38,522 nucleotides of DNA from Propionibacterium australiense (GTDB lineage: Bacteria; Actinomycetota; Actinomycetes; Propionibacteriales; Propionibacteriaceae): contig NZ_RCIV01000023.1 of the NCBI RefSeq assembly GCF_003666605.1, positions 1-38,522 of the forward strand. Reading direction: 5' to 3'. Under the pieces are notes generated by a model. That model saw only the letters and a list, made by a program, of their open reading frames with translations. It made no database searches and had not been told where the DNA came from. The position numbers were made by a program, and so were the translations under genes. The first letter of the stretch is position 1. Every line of letters begins with the position of its first letter. This document shows, piece by piece, positions 26,618-36,829 of this stretch.

Positions 26618-27550
26618 GTGACCGCACCGGTGATGAGGGCGGAGGGGCTCACCAAGATCTTCCGGCTGCCCGACGGCAGCCGGCTGACGGCCTGCCGGGA
26701 CGTCACCGTCACCCTGCCCAGGGGACAGACGGTCGCCGTCGTCGGCGAGTCCGGCTCGGGCAAGAGCACCCTGCTGCGCATGCTCATCGGCCTCGAGAAG
26801 CCCACCAGCGGGCGGGTCCTCCTCGGCGACCGGCCGATCCAGGGACTCAGAGGCGCGCCCCTGCGCGAGGTGCGTCGCCAGGTGCAGATGGTCTTCCAGG
26901 ACCCGCTGGGCTCCTTCGCCCCGCGCATGCGGATGGCCGAGGCGATCTGCGCGCCGCTCATCGGATACGACATCATCGGCCGCGGCGAGGCGCTCCCCAA
27001 GGCCCGTGAGATGCTCCACCTGGTCGGGCTGCCCGGCCACTTCGTGGTGCGCTATCCCCACCAGCTGTCCGGCGGCCAGCTCCAGCGCTGCGCCATCGCC
27101 CGGGCGCTCACCCTCGACCCGAAGGTACTCCTGTGCGACGAGGCCACCAGCGCCCTGGACGTCAGCGCCCAGGCCGAGATCATCGCCCTACTCGCACGCC
27201 TGCAGGCAGAGCGCGGCATCGCCATCGGCTTCGTCTGCCACGACCTGGCGCTGGTCACCCACTTCGCGCAGACGATCGTCGTCATGTACCGCGGACGAGT
27301 CGTCGAGCAGCTGCCCGCCGACGAGCTCGTCACGCAGGCCCGGCACCCCTACACCCGGATGCTGCTGGACTCCGTGCTCGACCCCCGCAACCGGGACGGC
27401 CGACTCGAGCGGCCGACGGCCGACAGCGCCTGCGAGTCCCAGCCGGGGTGGTGGGCCGATGATCACGAGGATGCATCACTCGTCGAGCTCTCTCCGGGGC
27501 ACCTCGTGGCCCCCACGGATATGAAGCCTTCTTCCGCGGGGAGCCGATGA
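26618..27550 (+). CDS. ABC transporter ATP-binding protein 2 (Opp/Nik type)
   Basis: A 310-residue DppF/NikE-type ATPase with Walker A GESGSGKST (43-51), Q-loop VQMVFQDPLGSFAPR, signature LSGGQLQR, Walker B VLLCDEATSALD and H-loop VCHDL. The C-terminus has RHPYTRMLLDSVLDP, typical of the group, then a tail of about 60 residues. Start GTG 26618 follows GAGGAG by 5 bases. The stop overlaps the MATE gene start by ATGA, so the transporter and the exporter are translationally coupled. Confidence 0.92.
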   Translation: MTAPVMRAEGLTKIFRLPDGSRLTACRDVTVTLPRGQTVAVVGESGSGKSTLLRMLIGLEKPTSGRVLLGDRPIQGLRGAPLREVRRQVQMVFQDPLGSFAPRMRMAEAICAPLIGYDIIGRGEALPKAREMLHLVGLPGHFVVRYPHQLSGGQLQRCAIARALTLDPKVLLCDEATSALDVSAQAEIIALLARLQAERGIAIGFVCHDLALVTHFAQTIVVMYRGRVVEQLPADELVTQARHPYTRMLLDSVLDPRNRDGRLERPTADSACESQPGWWADDHEDASLVELSPGHLVAPTDMKPSSAGSR

Positions 27551-28929
27551 CTGCTGCCCGGAGGGCGGACGGGCGCCGCAGGCGAAGCCCTACCACTGAT
27601 CTGACCACCGGCCCCCTGGGTCGTGGGATCATCGCCTTCGCCCTGCCGCTGCTCGGCGCCGCGCTCGTCCAGCTGCTCTACAGCACGGTCGACCTCATGT
27701 TCATCGGCCACACCCTGGGCACCGAGGCGGCCGCCGCGGTCGGTGCCAGCGGCCTCATCGTCACCTGCCTCATCGGCATGTTCACCGGGCTCGGCACCGG
27801 CACGGGCGTGCTCGTCGCCCGGCACTTCGGGGCCGGACGGCACAGCCAGATCGAACGCGTCATGCACACCGCCCTCGCCTTCGGACTGGCCGGCGGGGCA
27901 GCACTCCTTCCCGTCATGATCGCCGCCGCCCCCACTCTGCTCGCCTGGCTCAACACACCAGCATCGATCCTGGCGCTGGCCGTCGTCTACGTGCGCATCT
28001 ATCTGCTCGGGCTGGTGAGCGTCGTCCTGTTCAACATGGGGGCGGGCATCCTGCGTGCCCTGGGGGACTCGCTCACGCCGATGCTCTGCCAGCTGCTGGG
28101 CGGGGTGGTGAACGTCCTGGCCGACGCGCTGTTCATCATCGTCTTCCGGTGGGGGGTCGTCGGCGTCGCCGTGGCGACGCTCACCTCGCAGACGCTCTGC
28201 GCAGTCCTCGTGCTGGGCAGCCTGCGCCGCCTCGACGACCGCTACCGGCTGCGCCTGGCGCGGATCCACCTGCACCGGGTCACCCTGCGCGAGATCCTCG
28301 CCATCGGCCTGCCGGCCGGCACCCAGGCCCTCGTCATCACGCTGAGCAACGTGGCAGTCCAGTACCGCATCAACGGGCTGGGCATCCCCGACATCGCGGC
28401 CTTCACCGTGTGGTTCCGCGTCGAGAACTTCCTGTACATGCCGATCATGGCCCTCGGTCAGGCGGCCTCGACCAGCGTGGCCCAGAACCTCGGCGCCGAG
28501 GACCGGCCCCGCACCCGCAGGGCCGTGCGCGTCTGCTGCCTCATCGGCGTGACCGTGACGGTGACCCTGGCCGTCGCCCTGCTCCTGGCCTCACGCCCGA
28601 TCCTCGGCATGTTCACCGCCGACCCGCAGGTCATCGCGCTGGCAACGAGCATCGCGAGAGTCATCGGACCCTGCTATCTGCTCTTCGCGCTCATGGAGGT
28701 GCTCTCGTCCTCGATCCGCGGCGCCGGTCACGCCCTGCCGCCGATGATCATCATCGTCAGCGCCCTGTGCGGCCTGAGAGTGGTGCTCCTCATGGCGCTG
28801 CCGCGGATCTTCGGGACCGTCACGCGCGTGGCTACGCTGTACCCGCTGTCGTGGGTGCTGACCGACGCGCTGCTGCTCGGCTACCTGCTGGCGCGCCGGA
28901 CCATGCTCTGGGGCGAGCCCAGGACGTGA
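27547..28929 (+). CDS. MATE family efflux transporter
   Basis: A 460-residue membrane protein with about twelve TM segments in two bundles of the MATE fold. It begins near GIIAFALPLLGAALVQLLYSTVDLMFIGHTLG, with later MALGQAASTSVAQNLGAEDRPRTRRAV. MATE proteins export drugs or small metabolites using H+ or Na+ gradients. The start overlaps the ATPase stop (ATGA), so it belongs to the B12-riboswitch operon. An exporter coupled to a Nik-type importer resembles metallophore systems in which a chelator leaves by one transporter and returns loaded with metal by another. No chelator synthesis gene is in the window. It is convergent with the aminotransferase gene. Confidence 0.9.
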   Translation: MTAARRADGRRRRSPTTDLTTGPLGRGIIAFALPLLGAALVQLLYSTVDLMFIGHTLGTEAAAAVGASGLIVTCLIGMFTGLGTGTGVLVARHFGAGRHSQIERVMHTALAFGLAGGAALLPVMIAAAPTLLAWLNTPASILALAVVYVRIYLLGLVSVVLFNMGAGILRALGDSLTPMLCQLLGGVVNVLADALFIIVFRWGVVGVAVATLTSQTLCAVLVLGSLRRLDDRYRLRLARIHLHRVTLREILAIGLPAGTQALVITLSNVAVQYRINGLGIPDIAAFTVWFRVENFLYMPIMALGQAASTSVAQNLGAEDRPRTRRAVRVCCLIGVTVTVTLAVALLLASRPILGMFTADPQVIALATSIARVIGPCYLLFALMEVLSSSIRGAGHALPPMIIIVSALCGLRVVLLMALPRIFGTVTRVATLYPLSWVLTDALLLGYLLARRTMLWGEPRT

Positions 28930-28941
28930 ACCGTTCCGGGC

Positions 28942-30156
28942 TCAGTCCCGGCGGGTCTCCTCGCAGTACTCGGCCAGGCGGGCGATGGCCTCGCGCAGCA
29001 CCTTCTCCTCGGGCAGTGCCACCAGACGGAAGTGGTCGGGATCAGGCCAGTTGAAGCCGCGCCCGTGGCTGACCAGGATCTTCTTGTGGCGCAGCAGGCC
29101 GAGCGCCCACTCCTCGTCGTCCTCGATGGGGAAGCGCTCCGGATCGAGCCGGGGGAACAGGTAGAGCGCGCCGCTGGCCGGCACGCAGCTGACACCCTCG
29201 ATCTCGTTGAGGAGCCGTGCCGACAGCATGATCTGGTCGTGGAAACGGCCTCCCGGGGCCACCAGTTCGTCGATCGACTGATGGCCGCCGAGGCAGGTCT
29301 GGATGGCGTGCTGGCCCGGCACGTTCGCGCACATGCGCATATTGGCGAGCAGGTCCAGGCCCTCACGAAGATCCTCGGCCGCGGCGAGCGGGCCGGTGAT
29401 GGCCAGCCAGCCGGCCCGGAAACCACAGGCCCGGTAGGCCTTGGACAGGCCCGAGAAGGTCAGGCACAGCACGTCGTCGCCGGCTAGGGCTGCGGAGTGG
29501 ACGTGGTTGCCGGCGTAGATGATCTTCTCGTAGATCTCGTCCGACAGGACGATGAGCCCGTGCTCACGGGCCAGCTCGACGATGCCCCGGACGACATCGG
29601 CGCTGAAGACGGCGCCGGTCGGGTTGTTCGGGTTGATGATGACGATCGCCCTGGTCCGGGGGGTGATCCGGGCGGCGATGTCGTCCAGGTCGGGGTTCCA
29701 GCCGTTGGACTCGTCCGCCAGGTAGTGCACGGCACGGCCGCCGCACAGGGTCACCTGCGCGGTCCACAGCGGGTAGTCGGGGCTGGGGATGAGGACCTCG
29801 TCGTCGGTGTTCAGCAGGGCCTGAAGGACGATCGAGATGAGCTCGCTGACGCCGTTGCCGAGCATCACCTGGTCGACATCGACGTCCAGGCCCTTGGACT
29901 GGTAGTAGTTCGCCACGGCGGTACGTGCCGAGTAGACGCCGTGCGCGTCGGAATAGCCCTCCGACTCGGGAAGATGCGCGACCATGGAGCGGACCACCGA
30001 GTCGGGCGTCTCGAAACCGAAGGGGGCGAGGTTGCCGATGTTGAGCTTGAGGATGCGCTGCCCGGCCGCCTCCATGCGCTGGGCCTCGACCATGTTCTTG
30101 CCGCGCACGTCGTAGCGCACGCCACGTAACCGGGAAGCCTGTGTGTAGCTGGTCAT
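28942..30156 (-). CDS. AlaA-like PLP aminotransferase (class I/II)
   Basis: A 404-residue aminotransferase of the AlaA/YfbQ type, probably making alanine or glutamate by transamination. The N-terminus is TSYTQASRLRGVRYDVRGKN. PLP contacts are N177/N178 in NPNNPTG, D206 and Y209 in LSDEIYE, the Schiff-base Lys K239 in SGLSKAYR, and R247 in GFRAGW. Start ATG 30154-30156 with AGAGGTG upstream gives the family N-terminus; an upstream in-frame extension to 30453 runs into argC and is rejected. It is divergent from argC. Confidence 0.92.
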   Translation of the reverse strand: MTSYTQASRLRGVRYDVRGKNMVEAQRMEAAGQRILKLNIGNLAPFGFETPDSVVRSMVAHLPESEGYSDAHGVYSARTAVANYYQSKGLDVDVDQVMLGNGVSELISIVLQALLNTDDEVLIPSPDYPLWTAQVTLCGGRAVHYLADESNGWNPDLDDIAARITPRTRAIVIINPNNPTGAVFSADVVRGIVELAREHGLIVLSDEIYEKIIYAGNHVHSAALAGDDVLCLTFSGLSKAYRACGFRAGWLAITGPLAAAEDLREGLDLLANMRMCANVPGQHAIQTCLGGHQSIDELVAPGGRFHDQIMLSARLLNEIEGVSCVPASGALYLFPRLDPERFPIEDDEEWALGLLRHKKILVSHGRGFNWPDPDHFRLVALPEEKVLREAIARLAEYCEETRRD

Positions 30157-30216
30157 TGGAACACCTCTCGAATAGTCATCACGCACCGGGAACAACCCTA
30201 GCCCGCGGGAGAACGA

Positions 30217-30256
30217 GGAAAATGCCATATTTATTTTCCCCATGGCATACTTATGC
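30217..30256. promoter_or_regulatory. Nested palindromes upstream of argC, probable ArgR box and leaderless promoter
   Basis: In the AT-rich 30217-30256 region, three inverted repeats overlap: GGAAAAT/ATTTTCC (30217-30239), ATGCCAT/ATGGCAT (30222-30248), and GCATA-ct-TATGC (30245-30256). The last resembles ArgR half sites (TGCATA type) of actinobacteria. CATACT (30246-30251) can serve as -10, 7 bases before ATG 30259 with no ribosome binding site, so argC may be leaderless and blocked directly by ArgR. argR is encoded in the same operon. Confidence 0.5.
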
Positions 30257-30258
30257 TC

Positions 30259-31290
30259 ATGTCGTACACAGCTGCAGTCGCCGGGTGTACCGGATATGCC
30301 GGAGGGGAGATCCTGCGGCTCCTCGCCGGGCACCCGCAGATCGAGATCGGCGCACTCACCGCCGGTTCCAATGCGGGAACCGTCCTGGGTGAGCACCATC
30401 CCAATCTGATCAGCCTGTACGACCGACGCGTGGGCGAGACCACTGCGGAGCACCTAGCCGGTCACGACGTCGTCTTCCTGGCCCTGCCACACGGCGCCTC
30501 GGCGGCTCTCGCCGCCCAGCTGCCCGCCGAGACCCTCGTCATCGACTGCGGTGCGGATCACCGTCTCACGAGCGCCGAGCGCTGGAACGCATTCTACGGG
30601 ACCCCCTACGCCGGTTCCTGGCCCTACGGCCTGCCCGAGATGCCCGGGCAGCGCGAGCTGCTGAAGGGCGCGCGGCGGGTCGCCGTGTGCGGCTGCTACG
30701 TCGCAACCAGCACCCTCGGCCTGCTGCCGGCGATCACCGGCGGGCTCGTCGATGGCCATGACATCACCATTGCCGCTGCCTCCGGTACGAGTGGTGGCGG
30801 CCGCAGTCCCAAGCCGAACCTGCTCGGCTCCGAGACCGCCGGCTCGGTCAGCGCCTACGGGGTGGGTGGCACGCATCGCCACATTCCCGAGATCGTGCAG
30901 AACCTCGAGGCGCTGGGCGCAGAATCGCCGTCGATCAGTTTCACCCCGCTGCTCGCCCCGATGCAGCGCGGCATCCTGGCCGTCATCACCGCGCCGGTCG
31001 ACCCGTCGGTCACGCCGGAGCAGGTGCGGCAGGCCTACTTGGAGGCCTATGTGGACGAGCCCTTCGTCCAGGTGCTCCCCGAGGGCGTCTGGCCGGCCAG
31101 CCAGTCGGTGCTCGGCTCGAACTCGGTCGTCGTCAATGCGACCGTCGACCGGGCGGCAGGGCGGCTCGTCGCCGTGGCGGTCCTCGACAATCTCACCAAG
31201 GGCACTGCCGGCAGCGCCGTGCAGTCCATGAATCTCGCACTGGGCCTGGACGAGACGACGGGTCTGTCCACGATCGGAGTCGCACCGTGA
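30259..31290 (+). CDS. argC: N-acetyl-gamma-glutamyl-phosphate reductase ArgC
   Basis: A 343-residue enzyme reducing acetylglutamyl phosphate to the semialdehyde. The N-terminal NADP Rossmann fold has AVAGCTGYAGGEILR (6-20). The catalytic Cys is C146 in VAVCGCYVAT; the usual motif is PGCYPT, so Pro and the Pro after Tyr are changed here while Cys and Gly remain. Downstream GGTHRHIPEI and LAPMQRGILA are intact. Start ATG 30259 (second of ATG-CTC-ATG) is likely leaderless. argJ starts in the last codons (GTGA). Confidence 0.95.
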   Translation: MSYTAAVAGCTGYAGGEILRLLAGHPQIEIGALTAGSNAGTVLGEHHPNLISLYDRRVGETTAEHLAGHDVVFLALPHGASAALAAQLPAETLVIDCGADHRLTSAERWNAFYGTPYAGSWPYGLPEMPGQRELLKGARRVAVCGCYVATSTLGLLPAITGGLVDGHDITIAAASGTSGGGRSPKPNLLGSETAGSVSAYGVGGTHRHIPEIVQNLEALGAESPSISFTPLLAPMQRGILAVITAPVDPSVTPEQVRQAYLEAYVDEPFVQVLPEGVWPASQSVLGSNSVVVNATVDRAAGRLVAVAVLDNLTKGTAGSAVQSMNLALGLDETTGLSTIGVAP

Positions 31291-32438
31291 CCGTCACCGA
31301 ACCCAAGGGCTTCCGCGCCGCCGGTGTCGCCGCCGGCATCAAGGGCGGGGGCGGCCTCGACCTGGCCGTCGTCGTCAACGACGGTCCCGCCGATGTGGCA
31401 GCCGGCGTCTTCACCTCGAACCGGGTCTGCGCGGCGCCGGTCATCTGGTCCCGCGAGGCGCTGGCAGACGGCGTGCTGCGGGCCGTCGTCCTCAACTCGG
31501 GAGGCGCCAACGCCTGCACCGGCGAGGAGGGTCTGGCCGACTCGGCCGCCACGGCCGACGGGCTGGCCGGCCTGCTCGGCGTCGCCTGTCACGACGTGGC
31601 CGTCTGCTCCACCGGCCTGATCGGTGAGCGCCTGCCCATGGCCCCGCTCCTGGCCGGTGTCGGTACCGCTGTCGAAGGCCTCTCCGTGAGCGGCGGCGCC
31701 GATGCGGCCCGGGCCATCATGACCACCGACACGCGCCCCAAGACCGCGGTCTTCAACGGCAACGGCTGGTCGATCGGAGCCATGGCCAAGGGCGCCGGCA
31801 TGCTGGCCCCGGCCATGGCCACGATGCTCGTCGTCATCACCACCGATGCGGTCCTCACCGCCGAACAGGCGAACACGGCCCTGCGCGCCGCCACCGAGGT
31901 GTCGTTCAACCGCCTCGACTCCGACGGCTGCCAGTCGACGAATGACACCGTCCTGCTGCTCAGCTCGGGGGCCTCCGGCGTCGAGCTCGACACCAGGACG
32001 TTCACCGCGGCACTCACCACCGTCTGCCTCGATCTCGGCGCCCAGCTGCTCGGCGACGCCGAGGGCAGTTCCCATGACATCGAGATCCTCGTCAAGGGGG
32101 CGGCCGGCCAGGCCGACGCCCTGGAGGTGGGCCGTGCGATCGCCCGCTCGAATCTGTTCAAGTGCGCCATCTTCGGCAACGACCCCAACTGGGGGCGCGT
32201 GCTGTCCACGGTCGGCACGACGAAGGCCGTCTTCGACCCCGACGAGCTGGACGTCTCGTTCAACGGCGTCATGGTGTGCCGGGGCGGGGCGATCGGCGAG
32301 GACCGCTCACTGGTCGATCTGAGCCCGCGCCGGGTCAGCGTCGTCGTCGATCTGCACGCCGGAAGAGAGCAGGCCATGGTCTGGACCAACGACCTGACGT
32401 ACGACTACGTCAAGGAGAACGCGGAGTACTCCACATGA
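31287..32438 (+). CDS. argJ: Bifunctional ornithine acetyltransferase / acetylglutamate synthase ArgJ
   Basis: A 383-residue protein that is cleaved into two subunits between Ala and the nucleophile Thr179 in LAPAMATML; the usual motif is APNMATML. It recycles the acetyl group from acetylornithine to glutamate, so no separate ArgE is needed. Further conserved sites are KGAGM and [14 protein letters not shown]. Start GTG 31287 overlaps the argC stop, and its stop overlaps the argB start. Confidence 0.95.
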   Translation: MTVTEPKGFRAAGVAAGIKGGGGLDLAVVVNDGPADVAAGVFTSNRVCAAPVIWSREALADGVLRAVVLNSGGANACTGEEGLADSAATADGLAGLLGVACHDVAVCSTGLIGERLPMAPLLAGVGTAVEGLSVSGGADAARAIMTTDTRPKTAVFNGNGWSIGAMAKGAGMLAPAMATMLVVITTDAVLTAEQANTALRAATEVSFNRLDSDGCQSTNDTVLLLSSGASGVELDTRTFTAALTTVCLDLGAQLLGDAEGSSHDIEILVKGAAGQADALEVGRAIARSNLFKCAIFGNDPNWGRVLSTVGTTKAVFDPDELDVSFNGVMVCRGGAIGEDRSLVDLSPRRVSVVVDLHAGREQAMVWTNDLTYDYVKENAEYST

Positions 32439-33343
32439 GCAGGGTGCGCAGTCTCGACCGTGACGCGGCCATCAGCAAGGCGAGTACCCTCATCGAGGCC
32501 CTGCCCTGGCTCGAGCAGTACGCGGGCCGGACGGTCGTCATCAAGTACGGCGGCAACGCCATGATCGACGACGCCCTCAAACGCGCCTTCGCCCAGGACA
32601 TCGTCTTCATGCGCCGCTGCGGCGTCAGGCCCGTCGTCGTCCACGGCGGCGGCCCCCAGATCAGCCGCATGCTCAAGCGCCTCGACATCCACAGCGAGTT
32701 CCGCGGGGGGCTGCGCGTCACCACCCCCGAGGCCATGGACGTCGTCCGCATGGTGCTGGTCGGTCAGGTGGGTCGTGAACTCGTCAACCTCATCAACGAC
32801 CACGGCCCCTACGCGGTCGGCCTGTCCGGCGAGGACGCCCGGCTGTTCACCGCGGCGCCGAAGAAGGTCATGGTCGACGGGGTCCCGATGGAACTCGGCC
32901 AGGTCGGTGAGGTCACCGCTGTGCAGCCCCAGGCCCTCCAGGACCTCATGGCTGCCGGCCGCATCCCGGTCGTCGCCACGGTCGCCCCCGGCGAGCACGA
33001 GGAGGTCTTCAACGTCAATGCGGACACTGCGGCCGCTGCGCTGGCCGTCGCGCTCGGAGCGGAACGTCTCGTCATGCTCACCGACGTGGCCGGGCTGTAC
33101 TCCGACTGGCCCAACAGCGAGGACGTCATCACCCAGATCAGCGCGCGCGAACTGAAGGAGATGCTGCCCGGGCTGGTCTCGGGCATGCGACCCAAGATGG
33201 AGGCCTGCCTGCGGGCCGTGCAGGGCGGGGTGAGTCGCGCCACCGTCATCGACGGTCGCGTCGAGCACGCGCTGCTGTTGGAGATCTTCACCGACGACGG
33301 CATCGGCACGATGGTCCGGGCCGAGGAGGACGACGAACTGTGA
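32435..33343 (+). CDS. argB: Acetylglutamate kinase ArgB
   Basis: A 302-residue kinase with [10 protein letters not shown] near 34-43, [10 protein letters not shown] and GLSGEDARL. The N-terminal helix (about 8-30, [20 protein letters not shown]) is the mobile helix of the arginine-sensitive hexameric type, so feedback inhibition by arginine is expected. Start ATG 32435 has GGAG 8 bases upstream; its stop overlaps argD (GTGA). Confidence 0.95.
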   Translation: MSRVRSLDRDAAISKASTLIEALPWLEQYAGRTVVIKYGGNAMIDDALKRAFAQDIVFMRRCGVRPVVVHGGGPQISRMLKRLDIHSEFRGGLRVTTPEAMDVVRMVLVGQVGRELVNLINDHGPYAVGLSGEDARLFTAAPKKVMVDGVPMELGQVGEVTAVQPQALQDLMAAGRIPVVATVAPGEHEEVFNVNADTAAAALAVALGAERLVMLTDVAGLYSDWPNSEDVITQISARELKEMLPGLVSGMRPKMEACLRAVQGGVSRATVIDGRVEHALLLEIFTDDGIGTMVRAEEDDEL

Positions 33344-34551
33344 GCGATCAGGCCATCGACCAGCAGAGCTGGGGCGAGCGTTACGACACGACCATGATGA
33401 ACACCTTCGGCCACCCCAAGCGGGTGCTGGTGCGCGGACGGGGGGCCGACGTCTGGGACGCCGACGGCAACCATTACACCGATCTGCTCGCCGGCCTGGC
33501 CGTGCACGCGCTCGGCCACGCCCACCCGGCCGTCGTCGAGGCGATCGCCGAGCAGGCCGCCACGCTCGGGCACATCTCGAACTTCTTCGCCTCCCCGCCC
33601 CAGATCAGGCTCGGGGAGCGACTCGTCCGGCTGGCGACGCTGGGCGCGCCGGGGACCCCGGCCCGCGTCTTCTTCACGAACTCGGGCACCGAGGCCAACG
33701 AGGCGGCCTTCAAGCTGAGCCGCCTGACCGGGCGAAACAGGATCGTCGCGATGGAGGGCTCTTTCCACGGCCGCACGATGGGAGCCCTGGCCATCACCCA
33801 CAACGAGCACTACCGCACCCCCTTCGAACCCCTGCCCGGTGAGATCATCTGGGTGCCCTACGGCGACGTCGAGGCTCTCGCCCGGGCCGTCGACGAGACG
33901 GTCGCCGCCGTCGTGCTCGAGCCCATCCAGGGCGAGAGCGGGGTCGTCGAGCCAGGAGCCGAGTTCCTGCCCGCGGCGCGGCGCCTCACCGCCGAGCACG
34001 GTGCGCTGCTGTGGGTCGACGAGGTCCAGACCGGCCTGTGCCGCTGCGGCAGCTGGTTCGTCCACCAGCAGTACGACGTCATTCCCGACATCATCACCGT
34101 CGCCAAGGGGCTGGCCAACGGCTACCCGATCGGCGCCTGCATCGCGCTCGGTGAGGCGGCCGAGCTGTTCGGACCCGGCCAGCACGGCACGACCTTCGGA
34201 GGCAATCCGGTCGCCTGCGCCGCAGGCGGCGCCGTGCTCCAGGTGATGGAGACCGAGGGGCTCGCTGAACGTTCGACCGAGCTCGGGGCCCATCTGGCCG
34301 AGGCGGTCATGGCCCTCGGTGACCCGCGCATCGACACGGTCCGCGGCCAGGGGCTGCTGCGCGGCATCGTCCTGGACCGGCCGATCGCCCCCGAGGTGGC
34401 CGAGCTGGCTCTCGACGCCGGGTGGATCATCAACGCGCCCCGCCCGCAGGTGCTGCGCATCGCCCCGCCGCTCATCATCACGGCCGGGCAGCTGGACGGC
34501 TTCGTGGCCGCACTGCCCGGGCTGCTGGACACCGCCCAGGGACGGGCATGA
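33340..34551 (+). CDS. argD: Acetylornithine aminotransferase ArgD
   Basis: A 403-residue class III PLP aminotransferase. Conserved features are [40 protein letters not shown] and the Schiff-base lysine in [14 protein letters not shown], followed by [15 protein letters not shown]. Start GTG 33340 overlaps argB; the stop overlaps the argR start by ATGA. There is no argF between argD and argR, unlike the usual actinobacterial order. Confidence 0.95.
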   Translation: MSDQAIDQQSWGERYDTTMMNTFGHPKRVLVRGRGADVWDADGNHYTDLLAGLAVHALGHAHPAVVEAIAEQAATLGHISNFFASPPQIRLGERLVRLATLGAPGTPARVFFTNSGTEANEAAFKLSRLTGRNRIVAMEGSFHGRTMGALAITHNEHYRTPFEPLPGEIIWVPYGDVEALARAVDETVAAVVLEPIQGESGVVEPGAEFLPAARRLTAEHGALLWVDEVQTGLCRCGSWFVHQQYDVIPDIITVAKGLANGYPIGACIALGEAAELFGPGQHGTTFGGNPVACAAGGAVLQVMETEGLAERSTELGAHLAEAVMALGDPRIDTVRGQGLLRGIVLDRPIAPEVAELALDAGWIINAPRPQVLRIAPPLIITAGQLDGFVAALPGLLDTAQGRA

Positions 34552-35072
34552 CGACGAACGCCTCCGCGTCGGAGCGAGCGGGTTCCAGCAGGGTCGCGCG
34601 CCAGGCGCTCATCCTGGAACTGATCCAGGCCCGTGAGATCGCGTCCCAGAACGAGCTGGCCGACATCCTGGCCGAGCAGGGGATCAGGGTCAGCCAGGGC
34701 ACCCTCAGCAAGGACCTGCTCGACATCGGCGCGGTCCGCGTGCGCGCCGCCACAGGCGTCCTGGTCTACGCGCCGCCGAGCGCCGATGTGGTCTCCGACC
34801 GCGCCATGCGCGAGCAGCGGCTGGCCCGGATCTGTGCCGAGGTGCTCGTCTCCGCGGAGGCCTCGGCCAATCTGCTCGTCATCAAGACCCCGCCGGGTGC
34901 CGCCCAGTACTTCGCCTCGGCCATCGACCGGGTGTCGCTGCCGGCGATTCTCGGTACCATCGCGGGGGACGACACCGTCATGGCCATCTCGCGTGAGCCC
35001 GACGGGGGAGAGGCCCTCGCCGCGTACTTCCTGGCGATGGCACGGACCGGGCGTCCCGTGGACGAGAAGTGA
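34548..35072 (+). CDS. argR: Arginine repressor ArgR
   Basis: A 174-residue ArgR. The N-terminal winged-helix DNA-binding domain (about 15-75) contains QNELADILAEQGIRVSQGTLSKDL. The C-terminal arginine-binding hexamerisation domain contains ILGTIAGDDTVMAI with the conserved GDD. It represses arg genes when arginine is bound. Start ATG 34548 overlaps argD, and it probably controls the palindromes upstream of argC. Confidence 0.95.
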   Translation: MTTNASASERAGSSRVARQALILELIQAREIASQNELADILAEQGIRVSQGTLSKDLLDIGAVRVRAATGVLVYAPPSADVVSDRAMREQRLARICAEVLVSAEASANLLVIKTPPGAAQYFASAIDRVSLPAILGTIAGDDTVMAISREPDGGEALAAYFLAMARTGRPVDEK

Positions 35073-35124
35073 CCGCAGACGGCAGCCGGGCCGGCGGGCG
35101 GCCGCCATCGGGGACGTCCCCTGA

Positions 35125-36582
<1,458 letters not shown>

Positions 36583-36632
36583 ACCTGGCCCGCACGGACC
36601 GGGGGTGGCGCCACGAAGGCATGCTTTTTCTC

Positions 36633-36684
36633 ACAGGATGTGGCCGTTCTTGACCCGAACAGACCCAGAACGGCCACATCCTGT
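36633..36684. terminator. 18-bp perfect palindrome after argH (terminator or repeat element)
   Basis: ACAGGATGTGGCCGTTCT (36633-36650) and its perfect complement (36667-36684) enclose a 16-base loop. Looser symmetry continues outward (GGCATGC... at 36618 against ...GCACGCC near 36699). A TTTTT run precedes the left arm, on the wrong side for a plus-strand terminator. It could terminate argH or be a dispersed palindromic element. Confidence 0.55.
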
Positions 36685-36817
36685 CAGTTTCGGCACGCCC
36701 TCCCAGGTACGCCGGGTTCGGGTCGCCTGGCGCGCCCGGCTGCAATCCAGGAGTCGCCGGCCTCGGTCGGACTCCTCGCCCGGTGTGCCCCTCACCGCTC
36801 ACCATCGGCCGCTGCCC

Positions 36818-36823
36818 TACACT
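36818..36823 (+). promoter_or_regulatory. Candidate -10 of a leaderless tyrS transcript
   Basis: TACACT (36818-36823) lies 6 bases before the tyrS ATG at 36830, with no ribosome binding site between. Confidence 0.5.
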
Positions 36824-36829
36824 GGCCGG

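Noticed and set aside
28942-30453. Extended aminotransferase start at 30453
   Set aside because: The extra N-terminus overlaps the divergent argC and lacks family similarity; ATG 30156 has a ribosome binding site.
36605-36829. Extended N-terminus of tyrS
   Set aside because: It would translate the long palindrome; MNALLDDLTWRG at 36830 is the family start.
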